Shown here one piece after another: positions 17,930 through 26,617 of a stretch of 64,000 nt of DNA. The position numbers and the translations under genes are program-made. The stretch is taken from the NCBI RefSeq assembly GCF_010894455.1, contig NZ_JAAIXY010000014.1:1-64000 (forward strand). The letters are read 5' to 3'. A model generated the notes under the pieces. That model was not told the DNA's origin. It worked only from the letters and a program-made list of their open reading frames with translations, and searched no databases. Each line of letters opens with the position of its first letter. The stretch's first letter is position 1. The DNA comes from Myxococcus eversor. Its GTDB lineage: Bacteria; Myxococcota; Myxococcia; Myxococcales; Myxococcaceae.

Positions 17930-19465
17930 ATGGCCAATCAGGATTGGGTGTCGCGCCTGCTCTCCGGGCGCGCGTCGGTGGACAAGGGGCTCAACGTCCA
18001 CCTCTCCGAGCGTGACGGCGGCAGCCTCCACGACAAGATGCGGCAGGCGTACTGGTGGATCACCAACAACGCCGTCATCTGCCCCTACTACGACATCGAG
18101 TTCGGCCAGGCCGCCGCCCTCAAGAGCGCCAGCGGCGACGAGCTCCATCTCCCCGAGGACATGAGCTACAGCTCCTTCGTCCTCATCCCCCTGCTCACCC
18201 TCTTCACCTGCCGCCGAGCCCTCCTCATCGGCGGCCCCGGACGCGGAAAAACCACCTCCGCCATCCTCATGGCCCTGCTGTCCGGCATGTCCCGCGAGGA
18301 CATCCACCGCTCCATCCAGCGCGGCCACCCCCAGCTCTCCATCGCCGACCTGCTCGGCGCGCCCCTCCCCTCCGACATGCTCAAGGCGGAGGACCTCTCC
18401 GCCGTCAAGGTGAGCTGGCGCAAGTGGATCACCCAGCGCGTCAAAATCATCGACGAGTACAACCGCATCCCCACCAAGACGCAGTCCGCACTCCTCTCCC
18501 TCCTCGCCGAGGGCTACGCGGAGATGATGGACCAGTACGTCTACACCGGCCGCTCGTCCTGGTTCCTCACCGCCAATGACGACCAGGGCGGCGGCACCTT
18601 CCAGGTCATCGACGCCCTCAAGGACCGCATCGACGTCGTCGTCCGCGCCGTCCCCTTCAACTCGAACTTCATCGACACCCTCCTCCAGCGCATCGAAGCC
18701 GACAAGTCCCCCGAGGAGCTCCTCCCCAAGGACGTCGTCTTCACCCCCGGCGAGTTGGAGCGCGCCTACGCCTCCATCCTCGAAGTCGAAGTGCCACGTC
18801 CCGTCCTGGAGCGCGTCGCCTTCTTCCTGGGCCAGCTCGACTTCTGCCGCATGGCCTCGCCCCGCTTCGAGTTCAAGCACAAGGACACCCTCAAGCTCGC
18901 GGGCCAGACGGTCGCCGCCGTGTGCAACGAGCAGTGCCCGCTCGACAAGAAGGTGCACCTCTGCACGCAGACGGAGAACGGCGTCAGCGTGCGCGCCTAC
19001 CAGACCATCCTCCACTACGCGAAGGCGCTCGCCTTCTTCCGGGGCCACGACACCGTGGAGCTGGAGGACTTCCGTCAAATCGCCCCGTGGGTGCTGCACG
19101 AGAAGCTCGTCCCCAACACCCGCAGCGCCTTCTTCGAGGTGCGCGGCAACAAGATGCTCCTCCAGGACCGCGTCGCCTGGATTCGGAACATGTTCGACAT
19201 GGCCATGGGCCACTACGACAAGCACGAGCCCATCCGCCGCAAGGTCGGCGTGCTGCGCACCGAGCTGGACAAGGGCCTGTCCGGCATCGACCTGCGCACC
19301 ACCGAGAAGCGCCTCACCACCGTCACCGCGCTGATGAACGAGCTGCTCACCAAGCAGGAGCTGTCCGGCCCCATCTACGAGGACCTCATCCACCTGAAGT
19401 CCATGTACAGCCGCTACCGGAACTACGCGACGTGGCTGAAGGAAAACCCGGGCGGCCAGCCATGA
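17930..19465 (+). CDS. MoxR-type AAA+ ATPase
   Basis: 511 aa. Walker A GGPGRGKTT (101-109), Walker B fused to the MoxR signature as IIDEYNRIP (173-181) and KTQSALLSLLAEG, then the sensor strand FLTANDDQGGGTF (212-224) and the arginine-containing segment ALKDRIDVVV. The C-terminal 250 residues hold the lid and an extra helical region. MoxR ATPases act as chaperones for vWA partners; the partner is probably the zincin-vWA protein two genes downstream. Its stop overlaps the next start (ATGA at 19462). First of five overlapping genes, with no promoter recognised except possibly upstream of 17930 or of the regulator. Confidence 0.9.
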   Translation: MANQDWVSRLLSGRASVDKGLNVHLSERDGGSLHDKMRQAYWWITNNAVICPYYDIEFGQAAALKSASGDELHLPEDMSYSSFVLIPLLTLFTCRRALLIGGPGRGKTTSAILMALLSGMSREDIHRSIQRGHPQLSIADLLGAPLPSDMLKAEDLSAVKVSWRKWITQRVKIIDEYNRIPTKTQSALLSLLAEGYAEMMDQYVYTGRSSWFLTANDDQGGGTFQVIDALKDRIDVVVRAVPFNSNFIDTLLQRIEADKSPEELLPKDVVFTPGELERAYASILEVEVPRPVLERVAFFLGQLDFCRMASPRFEFKHKDTLKLAGQTVAAVCNEQCPLDKKVHLCTQTENGVSVRAYQTILHYAKALAFFRGHDTVELEDFRQIAPWVLHEKLVPNTRSAFFEVRGNKMLLQDRVAWIRNMFDMAMGHYDKHEPIRRKVGVLRTELDKGLSGIDLRTTEKRLTTVTALMNELLTKQELSGPIYEDLIHLKSMYSRYRNYATWLKENPGGQP

Positions 19466-20289
19466 GCGGCTTCGCGGACGAGCTGGAAGCCAGCGCGAAG
19501 GGCCGCTTCGTGCGGTGGGACTCGGACCTGTGGCGCGCGCTGCTCGAAGGGCCCGCGCAGCGGCTCGGAGCGTCCCTGGCCCAGACGGGCGCCTCCACTT
19601 CCGAAGCAGAGGAGCTGCTGCGCGCGTACCTGCGCCTGGGCGCCGAGGCCATCGGCCTGGGCTACCTGTATCCGACAACCGCGGGTCGGCAGAACCTCTT
19701 CACCCTCGCGTGGACGGACCTGGTCCCCCGCCTGCTCGCCGGAGTCCCCGAGGCCCAGCGCGCCGGAGTGCTCGCGCAGCTGTGGAACGTGGGAGAGAAC
19801 CTCGAGTCCGCCCCACCGTGGGTGCAGCGCATCTTCTATCGTGTGAGCCAGCGGCTCGGCTCGCTCACCGATATCGAAGAGCGCCTGAGAGAGACCGCCG
19901 CGCTCGCGATGGAACCTCCCTCGGTGAAGCTCGGCGACAAGGCCCAGCCCTTCCTCGTGGACCTGTCCCGCGAGGACGGCCGCTTCCTGCCCGGCCCGCT
20001 GCACTTCCTCGCGCCCACGGTGCTGTGCGTGCACGACCGTCACCGCCACGCCGTCGCCGGGCGCGAGGCGGCCACGCAGGGCCTGCTCCTGTCGGACACG
20101 CCGATTCCCCTCGGCGCCATGGGCTGTCGCGAGACACCCGAGAAGACGCTTCAGCAGAGCCCGCACCTGTCCACGGTGACGTGGAGGGACGCACGCGTGG
20201 ACTCGTGGTTCGCCACCGTGACGAATGACTGGCGCGCCGCGGGCACGCTGGACACCTCGCAGCACGTCGTGGTGCTCGTGCCCGTATGA
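19462..20289 (+). CDS. Uncharacterised subunit of the MoxR/zincin-vWA operon
   Basis: 275 aa, cytosolic. It overlaps the ATPase stop and the next gene's start by ATGA on both sides, so it is translationally coupled. The N-terminal two thirds is helical and Leu/Ala-rich (FADELEASAKGRFVRWDSDLW, EAEELLRAYLRLGAEAIGLG, QLWNVGENLE); the last third is beta-rich with a His-containing CVHDRHRHAVAGREA segment. No known motif recognised. Constant position between ATPase and zincin-vWA suggests an adaptor or bridging subunit; that is inference. Confidence 0.8.
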   Translation: MSGFADELEASAKGRFVRWDSDLWRALLEGPAQRLGASLAQTGASTSEAEELLRAYLRLGAEAIGLGYLYPTTAGRQNLFTLAWTDLVPRLLAGVPEAQRAGVLAQLWNVGENLESAPPWVQRIFYRVSQRLGSLTDIEERLRETAALAMEPPSVKLGDKAQPFLVDLSREDGRFLPGPLHFLAPTVLCVHDRHRHAVAGREAATQGLLLSDTPIPLGAMGCRETPEKTLQQSPHLSTVTWRDARVDSWFATVTNDWRAAGTLDTSQHVVVLVPV

Positions 20290-21947
20290 GCACGTCGCGC
20301 TTCACGCCCGAGCACATCGCGCGGTGCTGGCGGGACGCGCTGGCGCTGTGGGACGTGCAGGTGCGGCTCAGCCCACCGGAGCCCCACGTCCCCTTCCACC
20401 CAGACGCGGACCACGCGAACGAGCCGCTCGCGTACATCGACCTCGCGAAGCGTCAGGTGTTCGTCCACTTCGAGCTGCTCGAGTCCATGGGCGCCGCCGA
20501 CAGTTTGATGGCGGTGCTCGCGCACGAAATCGGCCACCACGCGCGCTTCCCACACACGCTCGGCTGGGACGCGGAGCTGCGCGTCATGGAGCAGCGGCTG
20601 CTCCCGGGCCTGAAGCAGTCCCTCACCAACCTCTTCTACGACCTCCAGGTGAACGAGTTCGTGGGCCGCACGCACCCCGAGGACCTGTGCCGGGTGTATC
20701 GCGGCTTCCAGCGCACCAAGGGCGGAGGCGAAGTCTCGCCGCTGTTCTTCTTCTACCTCGCCATCTACGAGGAGCTGTGGGGACGCGAGCCTGGAGACCT
20801 GGTGCCCTTCGAGGCGCTCGCGCCGATGGAGGAGCGGTTCCCCGGCCTGCGCACGGAGGCGCGCATGTTCGCGCAGACCTTCTATGCGCTGCCGCACCCG
20901 CGCCTCCAGTTCCTCTACTTCTGCGCCACCTTCATCCGCTATCTCGGCACGCTCGAGGAGACGACGTACACGCTCCCGCTGGGTGACGACGTGTCGCAGC
21001 CGGACGTGGACGACTGGGACTCCGCGCTCCAGAGCGGTGGCCGGTGGGAAGATGCACTGGAGGAGGCTCGCGAGAAGGGCTGGCTCGCCGAGTCCCACGA
21101 CACGAAGGCGCCGGACGCACTGGACCACATCGACCGCGTCACCCGGCACCTGCCCGGCAAGGGAGGTGGAAAGCTGCGCCGCGCGCTGGTGGCTCGGCAT
21201 TACAGGCGGCTGGTCGACCAGCACTTGCTGAAGCTCCCGTCCGCGCCGTCGAAGCCGGAGCCGTACCTGCGCACCACTCCCGAGGCGTGGGAGTACGGCG
21301 ACGACCCGTCCACCATCGACTGGACGTTGACGGTGCTCGCGCAGGGACACCTCGCGGCCGTGTCGCCGCTGCGCCGTGAGCTGGAGGCCGACGTGCCCCC
21401 CGCGTCCGAGCTGGATGTGCCCTCGGTGGAGCTGTACCTGGACACCAGCGGCTCGATGCCGAACCCGGACGCGCAGCTCAACACGATGACGCTGGCGGCG
21501 CAGGTGCTGTCCGCCTCGGCGCTGCGAAAAAAGGCGAAGGTGCGCGGCATCATCTACTCGCACACCCATCCCAAGGTCTCCCCGTGGATGTACGACGAGG
21601 AGACGGCGCGCGAGTTCCTGCTGCACTACATCGGCGGAGGGACGATGTTCCCCTTCGACGTGCTGCGCACGCTGTCCAAGGAGCGACCGGACGCGATGCG
21701 CGTCATCATCTCCGACAGCGACTTCCTGTCGAACGTGGCGACGGACGAACACGTGAAGATTCTCGTGGAGGCGACGCGACGCTCTCGCCTGCTCGTCGCC
21801 TTGCTGTCCCTGGCGGACGAGCATCATGCGAGGCAGGTGCTGGCGCCCGTGCTGAAGGAGCGCAACTTCCGCCTGGTGGTGGTGAAATGGTTGTCGGACT
21901 TCGGCCCCGCCGCCGCGGCCTTGTCCCAGGCTCTGCTGGAGAAGTGA
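20286..21947 (+). CDS. Putative zincin metallopeptidase fused to vWA-like domain (DUF2201-like)
   Basis: 553 aa, no signal peptide. The N-terminal domain has a zinc-protease motif HEIGHHARFPH (80-90) and a following helix with FYDLQVNE (about 117-124) that could give the third ligand. The C-terminal domain is vWA-like with an intact metal site DTSGSM (386-391), a downstream ISDSDFLSN strand and alternating beta-alpha pattern. The order metallopeptidase then vWA resembles DUF2201 proteins, which pair with MoxR ATPases. A MoxR ATPase with a vWA partner suggests a metal-protein or complex-remodelling machine; the zincin could process a substrate. Overlaps neighbours by ATGA (20286) and TGATG (21945-21949). 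Confidence 0.85.
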   Translation: MSTSRFTPEHIARCWRDALALWDVQVRLSPPEPHVPFHPDADHANEPLAYIDLAKRQVFVHFELLESMGAADSLMAVLAHEIGHHARFPHTLGWDAELRVMEQRLLPGLKQSLTNLFYDLQVNEFVGRTHPEDLCRVYRGFQRTKGGGEVSPLFFFYLAIYEELWGREPGDLVPFEALAPMEERFPGLRTEARMFAQTFYALPHPRLQFLYFCATFIRYLGTLEETTYTLPLGDDVSQPDVDDWDSALQSGGRWEDALEEAREKGWLAESHDTKAPDALDHIDRVTRHLPGKGGGKLRRALVARHYRRLVDQHLLKLPSAPSKPEPYLRTTPEAWEYGDDPSTIDWTLTVLAQGHLAAVSPLRRELEADVPPASELDVPSVELYLDTSGSMPNPDAQLNTMTLAAQVLSASALRKKAKVRGIIYSHTHPKVSPWMYDEETAREFLLHYIGGGTMFPFDVLRTLSKERPDAMRVIISDSDFLSNVATDEHVKILVEATRRSRLLVALLSLADEHHARQVLAPVLKERNFRLVVVKWLSDFGPAAAALSQALLEK

Positions 21948-22513
21948 TGGCCTTCGACGTCAAGAACATCCAGAAACAGCTCACCGACGTGCCCCTCGTG
22001 TCGCCGTATCCGCACGACCTCGCGGTGGCCATCATCTGCGACACCTTCCGCCTCGCGGGAGTGCGTCCTCCGTCGCGAGGGGACTGGGAGGACCTGGAGC
22101 GCAGGGCGAAGACACCCGCGCTGTGGCGGGAGCAGGTGGTGATGCTCGCGTACGTGCTGACGTCCTCCACGCTGGGGGCGGAGACGGCGGCGATGCTGAG
22201 GAAGAACACCGACTCCGCCACGGTGATGAAGGGCTTCTTCGTGCAGGTGGAGCCGCTGACGGCGGAGATGATTCGCTCCAACGCCTTCCGTCAGGAGGAG
22301 TTCCTGCGCAAGTGGGTGCACGCGGTGGACGGGCAGGTGAAGGACGAGTCGACCCGGGAGACCGCCGCGCGACTGAAGCAGCTCGACTACCGCGAGGCGC
22401 TCCAGGAGATGCAGCGGGCGGAGGCGGCCCGGCGCAAGGAAGCGGACAAGCGCGCCAAGGACCTCGCGGATGCGGCCCAGCGCGCCGCCGACGCGCGAGG
22501 TTGGCGCGAGTGA
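21947..22513 (+). CDS. Uncharacterised helical protein of the MoxR/zincin-vWA operon
   Basis: 188 aa, cytosolic; start overlaps the previous stop and its stop overlaps the next GTG. The first 120 residues are mixed (PLVSPYPHDLAVAIICDTFR, WREQVVMLAYVLTSSTLG). The last 50 are a strongly charged Ala/Arg/Glu/Lys helix (LQEMQRAEAARRKEADKRAK region) that probably forms a coiled coil. No motif recognised. Likely a structural or substrate-binding subunit of the complex encoded by this operon (inference from coupling only). Confidence 0.78.
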   Translation: MAFDVKNIQKQLTDVPLVSPYPHDLAVAIICDTFRLAGVRPPSRGDWEDLERRAKTPALWREQVVMLAYVLTSSTLGAETAAMLRKNTDSATVMKGFFVQVEPLTAEMIRSNAFRQEEFLRKWVHAVDGQVKDESTRETAARLKQLDYREALQEMQRAEAARRKEADKRAKDLADAAQRAADARGWRE

Positions 22514-23826
22514 CGTTGGGCCTCCCCTCGGATGCACGCGTGGCGCCTCGCGCGAACATCCGCCGGGACACGGGCACCCAGCGTCCCCATGTCCCGTGGG
22601 CGGAGTCCATCGCCGGGGGCCTGTCCCGCTTCGCCGCCCTCCCTGACGAGACAGCGGCCCGCGCGGAGCTGGAGTCGCGACTGGCGGGGCTGCGTGCCGC
22701 GCTGCTCGCTTCGCCCTATTACACGCGGCGACTGCGGGACGCGGGGCTGCACCCCGGAGACCTCCAGACGCTCGCGGACCTGAGGCACCTCCCCAAGTTG
22801 GAGCGAGGCACGCTGGCGCGACACTGGGACGAGGTGCCCACGCCCCTGTCCCGCGAGGACGAGAGCGTGGTGGTGAGGAGCTCCGGCTCCACGGGCGAGC
22901 CGGTGAAGGTGGTGCGAGACAGGCTCGACTGCCTGCACATGTGGGCGGTGCTGCGCTTCTGGCTGGAGCGCGCGCGGGCCGTGTTGCCGCCGAGGCCCCG
23001 CGTGGTGCTGCTGGATGCGCTGCCGGGGGGACTCGAGTACTCGGTGCGGCTTCCCATCCTCCATGACGGAGCGCTGCACCGCATCTCCGTGCTGCGAGAC
23101 GATGCGCGCGAGCGCCTGTGCCGCGTGCGTCCCGCCGTCCTGTTCTCGGACCCGGAGGGGCTGCGCTGGCTCTCCGAGCAGCGCGACCTCCCCGCGCCCG
23201 CGCTGATTCTCACCTCCGCGCAGTACCTGCCCCAGGACACGAGGGAGGCCCTGGCGCGCACGGTGCCCGCGCCGCTCTTGAACTACTACGCGACGACGGA
23301 GACGGGGCCGCTCGCCTGGGAGTGCCTGGGCGGGCCGGGACGCTTCCATGTCCTCGCGCCCGACGTGTGGCTGGAGCCGGGGCTCGACGAGGTGGTGGTG
23401 ACGCGGCTTCGTCCCAGCGTGCTGCCCCTGCTGCGCTACCTGCCGGGGGATGCGGGCACGGTGGACAGGGACGCGTGTGCCTGCGGCTTCCACGGCTGGA
23501 CGTTGGAGCGCTTCGGCGGCCGGGGCGCGTGCCACTTCACGACACCCACGGGCCGGACGGTGGACGCGTGGGCCCTCGCCTGGGTGTTCAAGCACCACGC
23601 CCTGCGCGCCTTCCGGCTGACGCAGGTGGAGCGCTCGCGCTTCGAGTTGGAGCTGGCCGGCGCGGAAGCCTCGGAAGTGACGCCGCTGTGTGAGCGCATC
23701 GTCGCCGCCCTGCGAAACCTCGGCTGGAGCGAGCCACCGCGACTGGACGTGCGGCACGTGAGCGCGGAGGACCTGGCCACCAGCGCCAAGCCCCTGCCGT
23801 TCCGAAGCCGCGTCGCCGCTGCGTAA
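22510..23826 (+). CDS. AMP-binding enzyme, phenylacetate-CoA ligase (PaaK)-like
   Basis: 438 aa, GTG start overlapping the previous stop (GTGA). Adenylate-forming enzyme signature: P-loop SSGSTGEPVKV (from residue 124), a YYATTETGPLAWEC segment matching the A5 motif, and a C-terminal CACGFHGWTLERFGGRG region followed by a small lid domain. The arrangement and length match PaaK-like or coenzyme F390 synthetase-like ligases; the CxC pair in DRDACACGF may be a metal or structural site. The acyl substrate is unknown. Tight coupling to a MoxR/zincin machine is unusual for this family. Confidence 0.85.
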   Translation: MTLGLPSDARVAPRANIRRDTGTQRPHVPWAESIAGGLSRFAALPDETAARAELESRLAGLRAALLASPYYTRRLRDAGLHPGDLQTLADLRHLPKLERGTLARHWDEVPTPLSREDESVVVRSSGSTGEPVKVVRDRLDCLHMWAVLRFWLERARAVLPPRPRVVLLDALPGGLEYSVRLPILHDGALHRISVLRDDARERLCRVRPAVLFSDPEGLRWLSEQRDLPAPALILTSAQYLPQDTREALARTVPAPLLNYYATTETGPLAWECLGGPGRFHVLAPDVWLEPGLDEVVVTRLRPSVLPLLRYLPGDAGTVDRDACACGFHGWTLERFGGRGACHFTTPTGRTVDAWALAWVFKHHALRAFRLTQVERSRFELELAGAEASEVTPLCERIVAALRNLGWSEPPRLDVRHVSAEDLATSAKPLPFRSRVAAA

Positions 23827-23840
23827 TCTCGAATCCACTC

Positions 23841-24012
23841 GCCCCTGGCCCCGCCTTCTTCAAGGGCGGCCACGACGAGTACACCGACAACTTCGCCCTC
23901 TGCCTGGAGCGCGGCGCGCGCTGCGTCGTCCTGCTCTCCAACAGCGTGAAGGGTCCCCACGGACATGCCCTGGCGCTGGGACTACAACCCGTATCCGCCC
24001 ACTGCGAAGTGA
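23841..24012 (+). pseudogene. Remnant of a serine hydrolase (beta-lactamase family) C-terminus
   Basis: Translating from about 23841 gives LAPGPAFFKGGHDEYTDNF, then CLERGARCVVLLSNSVK, which matches the end of class-C-like serine hydrolases (FFKGGHD and VVLLSN strand). After 23953 the frame is lost; a second frame gives DMPWRWDYNPYPP and a stop at 24010-24012, again the normal end of such proteins. The segment normally between them is missing, so a deletion plus frameshift has occurred. No start codon or upstream part remains. A truncated relic, not an expressed gene. Confidence 0.75.
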
Positions 24013-24382
24013 CGCAGCCGGCCGCGCTGCCAGCGTGTGCGAGGGTGCACCGCAATGGTGCACACCGCCCACCCAGATGCTCGAAGCTCCAATGAACTGG
24101 CGCCAGGCATTCACAAACAACACGCCTGAAAGACTTCATCGTCAGCGTCAGGGAATGGCGGGTCGGTGGCGCCCCGTCCCACTCGGGGCCGCCGTCCACT
24201 CAACAAGTCGGAGCAAGAAGTCGCGCTTTGAACTTCCGAGCGTGTTCCTTCAATCACTTGCATCCGAGAAGAAGGCAGACGACTTCCAAGTCGGACCATC
24301 ATGCGAGTTCCCCGCCTCGCGCCGTGAGGGTTTCGATTTCGAACGCTCGCGGTGCCACCTCGTCGTGAGGAGGCCACTCGCC
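24013..24382. other. Intergenic region, no gene seen
   Basis: 370 bases upstream of the histidine kinase at 24383. An open frame runs through it but has no domain and atypical composition (many Ser and Arg), so it is taken as the non-coding leader or decayed sequence following the hydrolase remnant. The phrase CAAGTCGGA occurs twice (about 24201 and 24287). No promoter could be assigned with confidence. Confidence 0.4.
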
Positions 24383-26563
24383 TTGCGCACGCCCATCTCG
24401 TATCTGGAACCCACCCGTCCGTCGGGGAGCACGCGCTCCCTGTCGACCCCGCTCGAGCAGCGGCTCACGCCGGACCCTCGGAGGGCCTGGAGCTGGCTGC
24501 AGAAGTCCTGGTTCGGTCGATATGGCGTGGCCCTGCTCTTCTTCCTCTTCGCGTTGCTGCTGCAACTGGAGCTGTCGGAGCTGATGTCCACCAGCCCCTT
24601 CCTCTTCTTCTACGGCGCCGTCATGGTGGCCGGATGGTGGGGAGGGTGGGGACCGGCGCTCCTCGTCACGGCGCTGTCGCTCCTGGCCGTGGACCAGCAG
24701 TTCCTCCCGCCGCGCCTGACGCTCCAGATGCGGTCCGCGGACGTGCTGTCCCTGGGCATCTTCTGCCTGCTCGCCATCTTCATCACCAAGCTGAACGTGA
24801 CGCTCAGCCGGGCCCTGGAGGAGCGCGCCGGACTGCTGGAGCGTGAGCACCGCGCCCGCGCCGCCTCAGAGGCCGCTCGGACGCGCCTGCACACCATCTT
24901 CATGCAGGCCCCCGCGCAAATCTTCTTCCTGCGCGGCGCCTCGCACGACTTCGACTTCACCAACGCGCGCAACAGCGCGCTGTTGAAGAACAAGGACACC
25001 CTGGGCAAGCCCTTCCAGGACGGCGTGGTGAAGGTGGCGGAAGAGGACGCGCGCGACGTGCTGGACCGCGTCTACGCCACGGGTGAGTCCTTCGTGGGCA
25101 ACGCCGTGCCGCTGCGCATCCTCCAGGCGGACGGCATGGAGAAGGAGACCTTCCACAACCTGGTGTACCAGCCCACCCGGGACGCGCAGGGCCAGGTGGA
25201 CGGCATCGCCGGCTTCGGCTTCGACGTGACGGACCTGGTGCATGCGCGTCAACGCGCGGAGGCCCTGGCCACGGAGCTGCGCCAGGCGGAGTTCCGCACC
25301 CGCGTCCTCGCCGAGGTGAGCACGGTGCTCGCGTCCTCGCTCGACTACGAGGCGACGATGCGCAACCTGGCCAAGCTGGTGGTGCCCGCGCTCGCCGACT
25401 GGTGCTTCGTGGACCTGGCGAAACCGGATGGCAACTTCCACCGATTGGAGGTCGCCCACGCGCGCCCCGAGGACGCGGCCACCGCCGCGGAGGTCCTCAA
25501 CTTCCAGCTCATGCCGGAGGGCAACCCGCGCCACCCGCCCACCGCGGCGCTCCTGCGCGGCGAGGCGATTCTGCTGGAGGAGATGACGCCCGCGCACATC
25601 AAGCGCAGCGCCCACAGCGAGAACCACGCCCGGGTGATGCTGGCCACCGGGCTGCGCTCCTTCATCGCCGTGCCGCTGGTGGTGCGCGGCCACACGCTGG
25701 GCGTCTTCAGCTTCTTCACCTCGTTCTCCAACCGGCGCTACACCCAGGCGGACCTCGCCTTCGGGCTGGAGCTGGCGTACCGCGCCGCGCTCTCCATGGA
25801 GAACGCGCGCCTGTACCGCGAGGCGCAGGAGGCCATCCGCCTGCGCGACGAGTTCCTCTCCATCGCCAGCCACGAGCTGAAGACGCCGCTGACGCCGCTG
25901 AGCCTCAAGCTCCAGGCGCTCGCGCGAGAGCTGGAGCGGCACCCCGACTCCATCCCCTACTCGGTGGTGAAGAACTACGTGGACACGGGCGCGCGGCAGG
26001 TGAAGAAGCTGGCGGAGCTCGTGGGAGATTTGCTCGACGTGTCGCGCATCGCCGCGGGCCGGCTGGCGCTGGAGTTGGAGGACGTGGACCTGGGCGCGCT
26101 CATCCGCGAGGTGGTGGTGCGCTACGAGCCCCACGCGGCGCGCTCGGGCTCCACGCTGGAGGTGGAGGGCGGCGAGACGGGCCTCGTCGGACGGTGGGAC
26201 CGGCTCCGGCTGGAGCAGGTGGTCACCAACCTCATCGACAACGCGGTGAAGTACGGCTCGGGCAAGCCCATCCAACTGGTCCTGGAGCAGGGCCCCACCC
26301 GCGCGCGTCTCAAGGTAAGGGACCAGGGCATCGGGATTGCTCCCGAGCACCTGCCGCGGCTCTTCGGCCGGTTCGAGCGGGCCGTGTCGGAGCGGCACTA
26401 CGGCGGCCTGGGCCTGGGCCTCTACATCACCCGGACGCTGGTGGAGGCCATGGGGGGACGGGTGCGCGTGGAGAGCGAGCAGGGCCGAGGCTCCGTCTTC
26501 ACCGTCGACCTGCCCCGGGAGCGGACGCTTCCTGTTGACGTGTCGGCATCCCAGCCACAGTAA
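24383..26563 (+). CDS. Membrane sensor histidine kinase (DUF4118-PAS-GAF-HisKA-HATPase)
   Basis: 726 aa. TTG start chosen because GAGGAGG lies 8 nt upstream (24368-24374) and the frame further upstream is not protein-like. DUF4118/KdpD-type membrane part (about 45-145, four hydrophobic helices, WWGGWGPALLVTALSLL), coiled linker, PAS (about 160-290; FFLRGASHDFDFTNARN), GAF (about 300-475; LVVPALADWCFVDLAKPDG), HisKA with His497 in LSIASHELKTPLTPL, HATPase with NLIDNAVKYG, RDQGIGI and GGLGLGLYITR. No receiver. Autophosphorylating sensor, ligand unknown; no adjacent response regulator, so an orphan kinase. Confidence 0.88.
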   Translation: MRTPISYLEPTRPSGSTRSLSTPLEQRLTPDPRRAWSWLQKSWFGRYGVALLFFLFALLLQLELSELMSTSPFLFFYGAVMVAGWWGGWGPALLVTALSLLAVDQQFLPPRLTLQMRSADVLSLGIFCLLAIFITKLNVTLSRALEERAGLLEREHRARAASEAARTRLHTIFMQAPAQIFFLRGASHDFDFTNARNSALLKNKDTLGKPFQDGVVKVAEEDARDVLDRVYATGESFVGNAVPLRILQADGMEKETFHNLVYQPTRDAQGQVDGIAGFGFDVTDLVHARQRAEALATELRQAEFRTRVLAEVSTVLASSLDYEATMRNLAKLVVPALADWCFVDLAKPDGNFHRLEVAHARPEDAATAAEVLNFQLMPEGNPRHPPTAALLRGEAILLEEMTPAHIKRSAHSENHARVMLATGLRSFIAVPLVVRGHTLGVFSFFTSFSNRRYTQADLAFGLELAYRAALSMENARLYREAQEAIRLRDEFLSIASHELKTPLTPLSLKLQALARELERHPDSIPYSVVKNYVDTGARQVKKLAELVGDLLDVSRIAAGRLALELEDVDLGALIREVVVRYEPHAARSGSTLEVEGGETGLVGRWDRLRLEQVVTNLIDNAVKYGSGKPIQLVLEQGPTRARLKVRDQGIGIAPEHLPRLFGRFERAVSERHYGGLGLGLYITRTLVEAMGGRVRVESEQGRGSVFTVDLPRERTLPVDVSASQPQ

Positions 26564-26617
26564 AGGCCCCGCGCGAGAACGGACGCCATGCCGGCGACCG
26601 GCGAAAGGGGTGTCGAC

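Noticed and set aside
17654-19678. Long minus-strand frame opposite the MoxR gene
   Set aside because: The MoxR frame has full AAA+ motifs; the antisense product is compositionally skewed (Gly, Val, Glu, Asp) with no domain.
24035-24382. N-terminal extension of the histidine kinase to 24035
   Set aside because: Composition is unlike protein and lacks a ribosome-binding site, while TTG 24383 has an excellent GAGGAGG 8 nt upstream.
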